In this document: positions 1 through 12,700 of the stretch, piece after piece
Layout: the number at the start of each line of letters is the position of its first letter
Numbering within the stretch: the stretch's first letter is position 1
Source: Piscicola geometra
Lineage: Eukaryota > Annelida > Clitellata > Hirudinida > Piscicolidae
Direction of reading: 5' to 3'
DNA length: 64,000 nt
Assembly: GCA_943735955.1 (NCBI GenBank)
Contig: OX030955.1
Coordinates: 9,314,647-9,378,646, forward strand
The notes under the pieces: generated by a model
What the model was told of the DNA's origin: nothing
Databases searched by the model: none
The model's input: only the letters and a program-made list of their open reading frames with translations
Translations under genes and position numbers: made by a program

Positions 1-3000
1 AGGTGGTGCTTGCTGCCCAAGGAGCTCGGTAGCGCCATCTTGATCTCGTCGCAGAAAGAAGGCGTCCTGTGTGGTTGATGGGGGAGGGGGTGATGCAGTT
101 GGTTTGAGGAAGTATTGGGGTTGGTAAGAGGTGGGATGCAGTTGGTTCGAGGAAGTATTGGGGTTGGTAAGAGGTGGGATGCAGTTGGTTTGAGGAAGTA
201 TTGTGGTTGGTAAGAGGTGGGATGCAGTTGGTTTGAGGAAGTATTGGGGTTGGTAAGAGGTGGGATGCAGTTGGTTTGAGGAAGTATTGGGGTTGGTAAG
301 AGGTGGGATGCAGTTGGTTTGAGGAAGTATTGTGGTTGATGGGGGAGGGGGTGATGCAGTTGGTTTGAAGAAGTATTGTGGTTGATGGGGGAGGGGGTGA
401 TGCAGTTGGTTTGAGGAAGTATTGGGGTTGGTAAGAGGTTGGATGGAGTTGGTTTGAGGAAGTATTGGGGTTGGTAAGAGGTGGGATGGAGTTGGTTTGA
501 AATGGGATGGAGTTGGTTTGAAATGGGATGGAGTTGATTAGAGGGGTTCTGTATTGAGAAGAGATGAAGTTTGTTAATGGTGTATTGGGATTAGTTGAAA
601 AGTAGAATGTGGAGTGACTTGAAAGCTTGCAAGAAACAGTTGGGACAACAATAAGACAGCGATATCGAAGGTGATATGGTGTTCTGCAAAGGTGGAGTAG
701 CAAGTCAGATGAGTGTGACGGTGCAAAAGTGGAGTGATGGAAGGAGTGGGAAGGAGTGATGAAAGGAGTGATGGAAGGAGTGGGGAGGAGTGATGGAAGG
801 AGTGATGGAAGGAGTGGGGAGGAGTGACTGCTGCAGCACCTACTTGGAGTGGTAGCTCACGGTGGAGTAGTACTCACTGTTCATCTCAGGACAGTGCGAC
901 TTGCCGTAGATCATCTGCGCGTGCGCATTTGAGGAGTTTCAAAATGTATCCAAGTGCACAAGCCTTTTTAAGTATCCTTTAAATATATACAATAATAATA
1001 AACTGTATTAATATATTAAAATATAATTAAATCTAAAAATAGAATAAAATGAATTGATTAATGAATTAGTTTGGGGAGCGGGGATGGCTTAGTTGGTAGA
1101 CGTCGGACTTGCAACTTAAAGGTTGCCAGTTCGAATCCTTGAAAGCAACCGTGAACTATCATATACCTAGTGTATATGATGCGGTGTTTGCGACGTATGC
1201 ATTGAAAGATGTGTACGTCGTGTGGAGTGGCGCCTTGGCGCATAAGAACCATGGTTCTCAGAACCATTGTAACATGGCATGCGTCTGTCAGGCTGTGAAT
1301 AGTATAGACCAAAAAAAAAAAAAAAAAGTTAGTTAATAATGAAGCAAATGCATAAATGAGCTAATTAATTTATTCATATACAAATGGATGAATGAAGAAT
1401 GAATAAATAAATGAATGAAGAATAAATAAATAAATAAATGAATGAATTATAAAATAAATAAATGAATGAATGAATTATAAAATAAATAAATGAATGAATT
1501 ATAAAATAAATAAATTAATTAATTAATGAAACCCCCTCCCCCCACCACTAACACTGAGGGGCTCGGGGTTGACCCCGTCGAAGACCTCGACCTTGATGGC
1601 GATGTTGCGAGCGGAGCCCTGTCTGTTTGCGAAGTTCAAGTGCTTCAGGTAGAGGTACAAGAGGTTCCTGAGGGGGTGGTGGTGGGATGGGGGAAGAGAT
1701 GAGAGGGTGGTGGTGAGATGGGGGAGGGCATGAGGGGGTGGTGGTGGGATAGGGGAGGGGATGAGAGGGTGGTGGTGGGATGGGGGAGGGGGTAAGGGGG
1801 TGGTGGTGAGATGGAGAAGGGGATGAGGGAGTGGTGATGGGATGGGAGAAGGGATGAAGAGATGGTGAGAGGAAGGTAGAGTGGATGCTGGAGGTGGATG
1901 ATGGAGAAAGGTTCGATTTTGGATATGGAATAAGATTGATGGAAAGATAATGAATGTGGATGAAATATATTCGAATTTTAATTTCGTTAATTTTTTTATT
2001 CAAACAAATTAAAAATTATGTAACTCAAAATTCCAACATGAAGTTATGAAACACTCTCAAGGCATAAAAAGTATTCTAATGTTGTTTTATAACGAATAAA
2101 ATTGCTAATGAAATGTTTAAAAATCCGGAAAAGCCGACAGTACCTGAAGAGGGAGTGTGGCACGAAGACATCCTTGGTGGGAAACTCCAAGATCTGTTGG
2201 CATTGTCACACGCTAAGTCACTATAGTTATAGTATATGCTAGGGTACACGTAATGGATTTTCAAGTTTACTCAAACATGTCTCTATTTTCTTGAAACTTT
2301 CACCAATTTTTCCCTATTTATCAGTTTACGCCCATACCCTATATTCTCCCTCTAACTCCTCCCCATCATCGACTAACCCACCACCTCTCCACATCAACCC
2401 CCCCCCCCCCCCCCCACAAATCAAATAATCATCCCCAACCCACACCCCCCTCCACCCACCCAACCAACCCACCCCCCTCACCTGCTTGGTGGGCCAAATC
2501 TTGGGCTCCCTACGGGCGTCCAAGGGCACCAACTCAGGACTCAAGAGGTTCGGAGGGTCGCATGAATACATCGAGAGGTCCATCATTAAAATGCCTGTGG
2601 TGATGATGATGATCGTGGTGATGATGGTGATGGTGGTGGTGGTGGTGGTGATGATGGTGATGATGATGATGATGATGATGGTGGTGGTAATGATGGAGAT
2701 GATAATGATTATGGTGTGGATGGTGGTGGTGATGTTGATGATGATGAGTGTGAAAAATCTCAAATAATTATTTCATTACAGAAATTTATTCAAACCACGA
2801 AATGAAGCGAAAATGTAATGCCTATTAATGAGCTTGGAAAAAGCATATAAGAAGCTGATGAATATGAATGAGAAGCTGATGAATATGAATGAGAAGCTGA
2901 TGAATATGAATGAGAAGCTGATGAATATGAATGAGAAGCTGATGAATATGAATGAGAAGCTGATGAATAGGAATGAGAAGCTGATGAATATGAATGAGAA

Positions 3001-3404
3001 GCTGATGAATATGAATGAGAAGCTGATGAATATGAATGAGAAGCTGATGAATATGAATGAGAAGCTGATGAATATGAATGAGAAGCTGATGAATATGAAT
3101 GAGAAGCTGATGAATATGAATGAGAAGCTGATGAATATGAATGAGAAGCTGATGAATATGAATGAGAAGCTGATTTTTATAATGATAAATATGAATGAGA
3201 AGCTGATGAATATGAATGAGAAGCTGATGAATATGAATGAGAAGCTTATGAATATGAATGAGGAGCTTATGAATATGAATGAGGAGCTGATGCATATGCA
3301 TGACCTGGAATGGACTTGATCTTCTTGATGGAAGAGGGCTGTTTCTTGAGGTCTGCAAGGAACTTGAAGAGATCCTCGTCCGACGCCTTATCTATTTCCT
3401 GTGG

Positions 3405-3468
<64 letters not shown>

Positions 3469-6400
3469 AAGGACGACAACGGAAAAAAATCAAATTTTAA
3501 TTTATAAAAAATGTTAAGTAACATTTATGAGCAAACATTTTGAGTACAATTTTTGCAAAATGGCCCTCTGACATGTTTGTAGAAGTTGGAGAGGGTGACG
3601 GTGATTGGCTTGAAGGAGTTGAGCACGCCCACCAACTCCTCCTCGTCGCAAGAGGCTCTCTTGTCCGCCAGAGGGGCGCCCCTGTACGAGCCCTTGCTCC
3701 TGTCTGTGATTGGTCGAGGTGGTGGTAGTAGTGGTGATTGTTTAAGTGGAAAGAAGGGTGGGGGAGTGCGGGGTGTTTATGCGGTTGGGTTGGTTTTATT
3801 GGATGGGTGTTTTAATTAATGGTAAGTTTTGATTAGATTGATGCTAATCATCAATGAACACAACCGCCACTAACTTCAACCATCTATATTACCAACTATC
3901 TTGAAAACCAATCATGCCACCATCTTCCCTCCCACCCCCATCACCGAAACTAACCGCTTACTCACCCCCCCCCTTCCCACCACCCACCAAAAGCCTCAGG
4001 TTTCTTGAACTCGACGCTACCGGAACTCTGAACCACCTTCATTAGGTGAACGGCCGTCCAGGCAAACGACATGCGGTGGCGACCGAGGCGACTGCAGCTC
4101 TGTCTCGCTGCCAAACGCGCCTTCTCTCGAACCTTATCGTCCTTCAGCAGGTAAGGCTCGATCACCTCCGATAACTCGCCTTGCTGCAGCACCTTTTCCA
4201 GCTGAGAGGGAGTGGTTGCGTGGATGGGGGAAATAGCAGAATGGTGGTTGGATGTGATGGAGTAGTTGAGTAGAGTGGTGAGATGGAGTGGTGAACTTAT
4301 GGGAGCGGGAATGGCTTAGATGGTAGACGTCGGACTTGCAACTTAAAGATTGCCAGTTCGAATCCTTGGAAGCAACCGTGAACTATCATATACCTAGTGT
4401 ATATGATGCGGTGTTTGCGACGTATGCATTGAGAGATGTGTACGTCGTGTGGAGTGGCGCCCTGGCGCATAAGAACCATGGTTCTCAGAACCATTGTAAC
4501 ATGGCCTGCGTCTGTCAGGCTGTGAACAGTATAGACCAAAAAAAAACTGGGGTAGAGTTGAATGATGGGATAGATTGGAATGATGGAATGTATTAGTGTA
4601 GTGAAGTGGTGGGGTGGAGTGATGAAGACCATCATCATCATCATCATCAACATCATCGTCGTCATCGTCATCGTACCTTAACAACGAGGAAGATATCAGG
4701 GGAGGGGAAAGTGATGTTGAGGACGGCTGACCTGGCCAACGTGCTGAAGTCTCTGTGTGGTGGTGATGATGATGATGAGGATGACGGTGGTGGTGGTGGT
4801 AGTGATTTTGATTCTAATAATGATTTTGATGAAAAAGATTAAAACCACAACAATAAAAAAGCACAAAAACAAACAAACAACAAGCACAACACCAAAAAAA
4901 CAACAACATGCACAACAAAAGCCCCAAAGAGCGCAACAACAACAACAACCTGCTGGGCACGTGGGCGTCGAGCATTCGGAGGTTGTCGTCGGAGTTGAGG
5001 TCGAAGTGGAAGTTCTCGGAGATCTTCTTGCAGTGCTGCAGGTCGTAGAGGGCGAAAGAGGCGAAGATCGGCTCGATGTCAAGGTCAAGGCTGTTGTTGA
5101 GTGGTTAGATGGTGGAGAGGGGGGTGGGAGGTTAGATGGTGGGGAGGGGGGTGGGAGGTTAGATGGTGGGGAGGGGGGTTAGATGGTAGGAGAAGGTGAT
5201 AGAGGCAGAAGATGTTGGCGGAAGTTGCGTGTGATTGCGTTTTGATCGACAAGATGACGGTCTTAAACATCAGTTCTTAAAATCAATACGATCTTAACAG
5301 GCTATCACATACAAAGATACAAGATAGGCAATTTAAGGGAAGGGTAGCATGTGACGCTTCTAGAAATAAAAGAAAGGGTGGAAAGGATGAAAGAATGGAA
5401 GGATGGGAAGAGGGGGAAGGAAGAAACTGACGCTAGATGGGTGCACTTGACGAGGAGTTTGTTGGTGGGGTACTCGTAAGGGCTGGTGGGAGGCGTCTGC
5501 AGCATGCCTGACAAGCCCACCTGCTGTCGTCATTGTAGTCGTTGTTGTGGTGGTGGTGGTGGTGGTAGTGGTGGTGGTGTGGTGTGGAGAGATGGTGAAG
5601 AGGTGTGGTGAGAAAATAAAATGATGATGATGATGATGATTATACTGCTTTAAAGGCGACGATGGCGTTGAAGACGAAGCAAACGATCGGGTGAGGCAAA
5701 GCACACCTGGTTGTGGTGCGAGTAGAGGGACAGGAAGGCGTCATGGCGGTTGCGGGTTCTGGCCTGCTCGTTCAGCTGGTCGGCGTGCTGTACGTCGGTG
5801 AGGAGGGTTGCCAAGAGACCTCCCTCACCCTCCTCCTCCGCCCCCATCAGTCCTCCTCCGCTCACTAGCGAGTCAGCCACTGACGCTAGAGATAGCGAAG
5901 AGTCCTTGAAGCCGTGCGGTAGCTGTGGTGGGTCGTAGTGGTATTTCAGTGTATTTTATTTTATTTAACATTTGATTGATGAATAAATCATTAACAAAAC
6001 TTTATTCATAACTAGAAGAGCACAACTTAACATTTTCAAGATCGATTCAGATACAGTCGACAAATTTGATTTAAAAGCCTTTGATTTGATTTGATTCGTT
6101 TGAAACCTGAAACTCTGGAGTGGGTGACCTCATAGCTTCATGCAGTCTCTCCTCAAATCGGGACACCATCTCATACCTGGTGTTGATGATGATGATGCTT
6201 TGTATGCTGGCGTTGCTTCGGTAGTGGAAATGGTTTATGCGGTTGTGGTTATGATGGTTGTGGTGATGGTGGTTTCTTGAGAGATATTATTAGTAATATC
6301 AGTGAAGATGATGGATTTGACAACAGCATATTATATTGAAGATAAAAATGATGAAGAACCATTTATTATTGAAAAGTGATATATTTATAAAACAACCACA

Positions 6401-7421
6401 AAATACAACAAATAACTAAAATTTAAATCTGCGCTAACTTTTTCTTGAGGAAGATCATGCTCTTGTTGTAGATGAGAATGCACTCCATGGCGTGCTTGTC
6501 CAGGTCATTACTGAAGGAATTTATAAAAACATTAAAAAAAATTTTAGTACATTTATTTCATATTTTAATTAATTATCTAATAAAATAAGTCTTCAATATT
6601 CTATTGAAATTCTATCTTGAAACTAGTTTTATGCAAAAGCTCACCCCTTTTTCGGAGTGAACTTGTGTTTCTTTTCGATGAGTTCGATGTAGAGATCATC
6701 TTCAGGGTAGATGAAGGTGGAGTAGAGAGGGTCACGCTCAAGGGAGGCTGCATACAGGCCGAAGAATTCCTCAAAGTCGGGCGGTGTGACCACATCTGAC
6801 CAGATTATCTAGGAATGAAAAATAATAATTATATATATATATCTAGAAGTTGTAATAAAAGATGATTGGATAATGGTTTAATATTGATTTTTGAATTTTT
6901 GTTAAATTCAATAAGATTTATTAACCAACAAAAACCTGAGAAGGCGTGCGACTGAAGTAGCTCGAGGTTATTTGTTTCCGCACTTCAGCAGCTGATCCTT
7001 TTCTGTTGAATGGTTGCTTGTGAATTGAAATTTATATTTAAAATCATAAACCTCTGAAAGATGATTTAATTTATTATAGTAAATTATATAATGAGATGTT
7101 CGGTATGGTTATTTTATTTAGGCTGCTGTTTTGTTTTTGGTTAATTTATATATTTAAAATTATTAGAATCAAATTAATTATTATGTCAGAAACCTATTGA
7201 AATATATTTATTTAATTAGCATTTCTTCTTAAGACATCAGATCATTTAATATTTATGAATCATTACTAGTATTAAGATACAATTATATAAAAAGCCATAG
7301 ATTTTGAAGATTAATATAAAAAACTACTTCAAAATCTAACTTAGATATGAATAATCTAAATATTTCATTAAACTCACTTATTTATTCTGGATGCGAAAGC
7401 TCTCTGACTCCCGGAAGACAT
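1..7421 (-). CDS. DOCK7: DOCK6/7/8-type dedicator of cytokinesis, 5' part (about 597 codons, truncated by window edge)
   Basis: Guanine-nucleotide exchange factor of the DOCK-C group, which activates Rac/Cdc42. Seventeen exons read on the minus strand: 7378-7421 (ATG at 7421), 6936-7002, 6645-6808, 6439-6510, 6107-6176, 5707-5922, 5432-5520, 4950-5090, 4677-4752, 3988-4201, 3573-3703, 3305-3398, 2482-2594, 2144-2193, 1553-1667, 844-914 and 1-66. All phases join. Recognisable blocks are AAEVRKQI near the N-terminus, [47 protein letters not shown], and the start of DHR-1 ([19 protein letters not shown], then [17 protein letters not shown] at the edge). The [12 protein letters not shown] block is typical of DOCK6/7/8 rather than the zizimin (DOCK9-11) group. 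The rest of DHR-1 and the catalytic DHR-2 lie outside the window. Which vertebrate paralogue is closest cannot be judged; one invertebrate copy may equal all three. Confidence 0.93.
85..540 (+). repeat. 43-bp minisatellite
   Basis: About ten copies of a G/T-rich unit (GGGATGCAGTTGGTTTGAGG plus AAGTATTGGGGTTGGTAAGAG), directly upstream, in the gene's direction, of the DOCK exon ending at position 66. Confidence 0.9.
1073..1327 (+). mobile_element. tRNA-derived SINE, copy a
   Basis: About 255-bp unit with a tRNA-like head (A-box-like TGGCTTAGTTGGTAG, B-box-like GTTCGAATCC) and a body with an inverted repeat around CATATACCTAGTGTATATG, the palindrome AGAACCATGGTTCT and a GCGCC/GGCGC hairpin. 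It ends in GTATAGACC and a poly(A) tail. TTAGTT flanks both sides and may be a short target duplication. Lies in the DOCK intron between exons 15 and 16. Confidence 0.9.
1669..1870 (+). repeat. degenerate G-rich tandem repeat
   Basis: About 30-bp units of the type GGTGGTGGGATGGGGGAGGG, adjoining the acceptor of DOCK exon 1553-1667; C/A-rich on the sense strand. Confidence 0.8.
2598..2745 (+). repeat. GATGGT/GATGAT array
   Basis: Runs directly up to the acceptor of DOCK exon 2482-2594; sense strand is CAT/CAC. Confidence 0.85.
2836..3296 (+). repeat. 21-bp minisatellite, about 21 copies
   Basis: Unit ATGAATATGAATGAGAAGCTG with few variants. Because 21 is a multiple of three it leaves open frames on both strands, but it lies wholly in the DOCK intron between exons 12 and 13. 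Confidence 0.95.
3402..3469 (+). repeat. (GAT)n microsatellite
   Basis: About 22 pure GAT units immediately next to the acceptor of DOCK exon 3305-3398. Confidence 0.95.
4301..4547 (+). mobile_element. tRNA-derived SINE, copy b
   Basis: Nearly identical to the copy at 1073-1327 with a few substitutions and a nine-A tail. It lies in the DOCK intron between exons 9 and 10, antisense to the gene. Confidence 0.9.
5100..5190 (+). repeat. tandem TTAGATGGTGGGGAGGGGGG units
   Basis: Three to four G-rich copies beside the acceptor of DOCK exon 4950-5090; C-rich on the sense strand. Confidence 0.8.
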
Positions 7422-8303
7422 TTTATTGAATATCGACCATTGAAAATAAAGACGTCGGGAAAGTTGGCAACATTCACTCTCAATCAATCACAGGCATTAT
7501 AGAGCGTTTTTAATCTAATTCAAAAGCGCTCTTCAAATAAATTTGTTAAATAAAACGGTTTTTAGACCACTTCCAATATATATCAGTATATATCAAATTA
7601 AATATAAAAAACAATCAACCTCAATAATCCAACCTCACCCACACCACCATGACAATCCCCGCCAAAAAATCACTATCACCACCAATAAAAAATTCAATCA
7701 TCCCCACTGTACCAACACTCATACCACAGCACAATCATCACCAAAGCGGGGATGGCTTAGATGGTAGACGTTGGACTTGCAACTTAAAGGTCGCCAGTTG
7801 GAATCCCTGACAACCGTTAGCTATCATATACCTAGTGTATATGATGCGGTGTTTGCGACGTATGCATTGAGAGGTTTGTGCGTCGTGTGGAATGGCGCCT
7901 CTGGTGTTACACTGGATCAAAGATCCCAATTAAATCACTCTAGTAAATATATTTTCACTAGGATGTCTTCCTGGAGATCAAGTTTAAATTAATATCTTAC
8001 TAACTAAATTATTATTTTGAAGAAAAATTCTAAATCTGCGAATACACTGAACTCTCAAATCATATTCATTTATAAATCCGATTTCATAAATAAAATATTT
8101 CTCCCATAAAATCGCCTAAATCGAATCTTTCATAAAAATCGCCCAAATCAAATCATTAGTATTTGTGGCACCACGGGTTAGAATCATCTAATCAAAAGAT
8201 GTAAGCTGAGTGAATGCCTTTAAATATGTTAATCAAATTAGAATTGAAGAAAAAGCTTAAAGCAATATGAAGAATCAAAATATTGAAAATCTAATCGTCT
8301 AGT
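7422..8303. other. intergenic, DOCK 5' flank
   Basis: AT-rich. It holds the truncated SINE at 7744-7900; no other gene seen. The DOCK promoter must lie here. Confidence 0.6.
7744..7900 (+). mobile_element. tRNA-derived SINE, copy c, 3'-truncated and diverged
   Basis: Head and first half of the body match the other copies up to the GCGCC hairpin, then homology stops. It has no poly(A) tail. Lies upstream of the DOCK start codon. Confidence 0.8.
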
Positions 8304-8309
8304 TTTATT
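8304..8309 (-). promoter_or_regulatory. candidate poly(A) signal of ENY2
   Basis: AATAAA on the minus strand, about ten bases downstream of the ENY2 stop. It would give a very short 3' UTR; a later site cannot be excluded. Confidence 0.4.
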
Positions 8310-8319
8310 CATTTGTTCA

Positions 8320-9071
8320 TCAGGCGGTTGATTGTTGAGACAAAAATGATCGTATTCTCTGTAGCAGCTCTTTCTTCACTTGATCTGGAACCAGAGCTGA
8401 AAGGGTAGTGTACACAAATAATATAATTATTTCTAACATTTTTTTATTTTTTGCATAACGAAGTATAATAAGTTTTCAAAAATTAGGATTATGTAATGGA
8501 GTGCATCTGAAGTAACAACCTCTCCCTTTGGGAGTTATCTCTTCCACTAAATCATCAACTGTTATTTTCTCAAGGCCTTTGATCTTTACAATTTCTATTT
8601 AGGTGTAAAAAAGTTATTTTAAATTGAAACTTTATTAACATATTTTATTCTTTTAGTGATTAAAAAACTAAAAATGAACAAAACAGAGTTTGAAAAGAAA
8701 TGAACCTTTACAGTGTAATTTCAACTGATCTCTCCATCCACATTCTATTAGCCTTGTTCTCAGCAATTCTTTAAGTCTTGATATAAATTTAAAATTCATT
8801 AAAATGTATAATCAAACTTTATATATAAAATTAATAAACCTCTCTCGTTCTCCCGTTTCAACAAGTTTTTGGTTTATTGCCAATTTCATCTGATTGTTCC
8901 TGTTTTTAATTCTGTGAAAAAATTTAAATTTTAGTGACTATAATATAGTCACTATATCCAGGCACTAGATTCTAGTGTAGATTCTACAGCCAAGGACTAA
9001 AACTATAATATTTTGAAAGTTGAAAGTTTAAAAATTGATAAAAAAAAACTTTGTTCTTACTCGTCTGTCAT
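8320..9071 (-). CDS. ENY2: ENY2 (transcription and mRNA export factor, Sus1 homologue), complete 101 aa
   Basis: Small helical adaptor shared by the SAGA deubiquitinase module and the nuclear-pore TREX-2 mRNA export complex. Five exons on the minus strand: 9061-9071 (MTD plus two bases), 8840-8911, 8706-8776, 8520-8594 and 8320-8396, with stop TGA at 8320-8322. Phases close at 306 nt, giving 101 aa, the usual length of animal ENY2. Diagnostic stretches are [53 protein letters not shown] and [14 protein letters not shown] sense-strand AATAAA lies about ten bases after the stop. It lies between the first exon of the DOCK gene and the HSF gene, all on the same strand. Its introns are short and AT-rich, without the repeat arrays seen in neighbouring genes. 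Confidence 0.97.
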
Positions 9072-9772
9072 TTCAAAATAAATTCAACGAACTACAATCG
9101 TAAGCTTCGTGAAGAATGAAAGACAATGAAATTCTTAAAAGTAAATCGCAGGTGTTGAGTATTAATAATACTAATTCCAAAAAAATAATAGAATTCAACT
9201 CACAATTTTTTCTAATAGTTCATTTTTATGAATTTGAAAAATTGCTTTACAATTTTAAAACTAATAACAATGAAAAAAATAAAAAGCAACAGTACATTTG
9301 AAATGACAAGATGTTTTCAAATTCTCTAATTTAATCATTTTATTTCAGTTTCATTAACAATTTTCATTAATGCTCTAAAAAATTCCTATCTTCAACGAAG
9401 CATGTTACAATTAACATGACTTTTCATGAATTCCTCAAAGAACTAATCCTTATATTTATATGGCCAATGCTAGAAAAATGTGGGTAACCTTTGGGTGTTA
9501 AGTTTCAGATCCGTTGCCACTCGTAATTTAAATATTCAAAACATACATTGACCCATTCTACACATTGACTGTTCCACTTTACACCTCAGATAAACGTGAA
9601 TTTATTGAAAAATAAACAACAAATAAGCTTAAGACATAACTAGTTTAGTTCTGAATATGTATTCACTCGTCTTGCGTGGGTTACAACCCAGCAGATATTT
9701 TCCTTTTATAAATGATAATAAACTTGTTTTTACTAAAAAGTATTGGAATCATTAAATCATTAAATCACCACA

Positions 9773-12700
9773 TCATAGTTCATCCTCGAAGACATATTCT
9801 GAGAACGCGTCTTTATCGCTGAGGGCTGATAGGGAGGAGGTGAGGGGGTCAGAGAGGTCGATGACGTCGGTGATGATGGCGTCAGGGTCGGTGGTGGTGG
9901 TGGCGGTGGCAGAAGGAGGAGGGTCGTTGAGGAAGGCGTCTGAGATCTGATGCAGGTTCAACCAGTCCTCTGGCGGGATGTACTGGCACAACTCCATGCC
10001 TGCATACATGAACGAGAATTTGTTATGATCTTTTTTTTTGGTCTATACTGTTCACAGCCTGACAGACGCAGGCCATGTTACAATGGTTCTTAGAACCATG
10101 GTTCTTATGCGCCAGGGCGCCACTCCACACGACGTACACATCTCTCAATGCATACGTCGCAAACACCGCATCATATACACTAGGTATATGATAGTTCACG
10201 GTTGCTTGTCAAGGATTCGAACAGGCAACTTTAAAGTTGCAAGTCCGACGTCTACCATCTAAGCCATCCCCGCTCCCCTAATGATAAATGATTAAGATAT
10301 TAACTTATTTATTATGACAGAATAAATTCTCGCATATTCATCAGGAATTTAATTGCCTAATTAAAGCTTCAAACTCCTCCATCAATCTCACACCAACGAT
10401 ATCATTAGCAGGGCTCACGCTAGGTCAGCATTTTGTGAGGCCTAATTAAAAAAAAAACCCATGTATAATGCGCACTTTTTTTATTTTATTTAACTCCCCT
10501 CAAATGAGCACCTAGTTCAAATCAATAAAAGCCCACATAGAAAATGTCTTCTTCCTTTTATAATTATTCACATTTTTTGAACTTATTTTTCTTAAAGTGA
10601 GCGTTATAAGTACTTTTAAGGCAATGAAGGAAATATTTTTTTATATTTCTTTAATCTAAGGCGACTTTATTGACCTAATGGTATTACAAAGTATGCTATA
10701 CAATATAAGTATATTGGCTTATATAGATTGATCTAGTCTGCACGTGAATGGCCGGATTAAAACACGAGGCTAATTTTGATTGGCTCAACTTTTCAATAAC
10801 AACTAGATAACCGCGAGATCCCTTCAGACGAAGAAACATCTACAAAAATTCACCCTGAAATTTGGAAAAAATGGAGCCAAATTCATTGGGGCCAATCAGG
10901 ATTCTTAAGGACCAATTTTGAAAAACTGGGGCCATTTGTCCCAGTGGCTCTCGACAGCGCGAGTCCTGATTAATGACACTTTTAAACACACTCCCTCATG
11001 CAGAGATAATTAAAAACAACCATCCATCCATCCAAATACCAGCTCCATTATTATTATGTGAGGTTGCAGATTCTTCGTCGCCTGCTAGTCTGCTTCTTTT
11101 TGCCGGTATTTCGCCGTCGTTGCTGTTGCTCTCACTCAAGAAGTCAGGCATGCCGTTGATCTTCTTGAGAGAGTTATAAATAAAAGTACCAAACAAGGTT
11201 TCATTAACATTAAATAATAAACTTTAAAATTAACATTTTAAATATTCAAAGAATGAATGAATGAATTTTGAAGCATTTATGAATATTTTATAATCACGAA
11301 ATCTTTTAATATTTAAAGTGATTTTTTTAGAAAACCCCCCTAAATGCGCTATAAAATCAGAAAAATTTAAATTCACTTCTAGCAACGGAAGGTCAAGGCC
11401 ATATGGACTGTTGTTGTTGTTGTTGCTTAGCAACTCGTAGAGACTGTTGAGGCTGTCCTGGAATGTGTCCAGGTTTTTGCTGATTTCTTCTCTACTGAAG
11501 TCCCTGTGGATGGAGAGATGGATGGATGGATGGATGGATGGATGGATGGATGGGTGGATGGATGGATGAATAAATGGATGGATGGATGGATGGAGATAGA
11601 AGGAAAAATAAAGAAATGGTGAATTGAATATATTGACATAATTTAAAGATCTTATTCATAAGTGGCTAAAAGGTAATTAAATATGCAAATTCAAGCCAAA
11701 TAATTTTCCAATGTTTATAAATATCAAAAAACCCCCCTATCCCAGCCCTACCACCCATGTATTCCATCCACCCCCCCCCCCTCACCACAAACCTCAAAAG
11801 CACCTTGGGTTCCTGCTTAACCACCAGATCTCTTATCTTATCAGTAGACTTGTGCTTGGCCGAGTGGTCGGGTGGAGGAGTGGAGGAGGGGAGAGGGTCG
11901 GAGGAGAGGGGGGTTGTCATGGAGACGGGAAGATTAAAGTCTGTAAGGTCGATCGGTGATAATCTTTCATCAGGTTCCTTATTCTTGCCAGTGCAGTTCT
12001 GGGGCAGTGATTGAAAGGGTTTTATTATAAACACGCGATGACGTAATCGTTAAGGCACCCTCAGCAACGTAATTATGTGATTATCCCCCTTCCCCCCCCC
12101 TCCCCCTATCGTCATCACCAGTAATGTATTCACACAGTATATGATTGACGGCAACCACCACCTGTTGGAGGAATAGAGAAGAGGCGGAGTCAGGGGCGGA
12201 GTTCTGGAGCATGAGTGGCAGCTTGCGCTTGATGGGCGTCCTGTCGCTGTTGATGATCGAGGCGAAGAACTGTAGTAGCTGTCGAGGGGGGGGGGGGGAG
12301 AGGGTTGAGCCATTATGATGATGATGACGATGATGATGATGATGATGACGATGATAATGACGATGATGATGACGATGATGATGACGATGATGAAGACGAT
12401 GATAATAATTATTATGAGAATGATTATTAGTACGATGATAGCGATGATGATGAGATAATAATAATAATCAAATTGAATAGTGAAAATAAATCTAAACGGG
12501 ATGGTTTGAACGCATAAAAAGATAATAATGATGATGACACGTGTGGCGATTAGTAGCACCTTCGAAACGACTTCCTGTTGTCTGGCGTGTTTCTGACGAA
12601 GGTCGATCATCTCCTTCCAGAGAATGTCGTTTTCGCTGATTGATGGATGTGTTATGGTGGAGCGATGCGTTAAGCTAGATCACGTGATGTATGTGATGGC

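Noticed and set aside
1073..1150. Functional tRNA gene
   Set aside because: The head of the repeat is tRNA-like, but the anticodon stem is not paired and the same head occurs in five SINE copies.
2828..3358. Long open frames over the 21-bp repeat (MNMNEKL and LLIHIHQ repeats)
   Set aside because: Open only because the repeat period is a multiple of three; lies inside a DOCK intron between well-supported exons.
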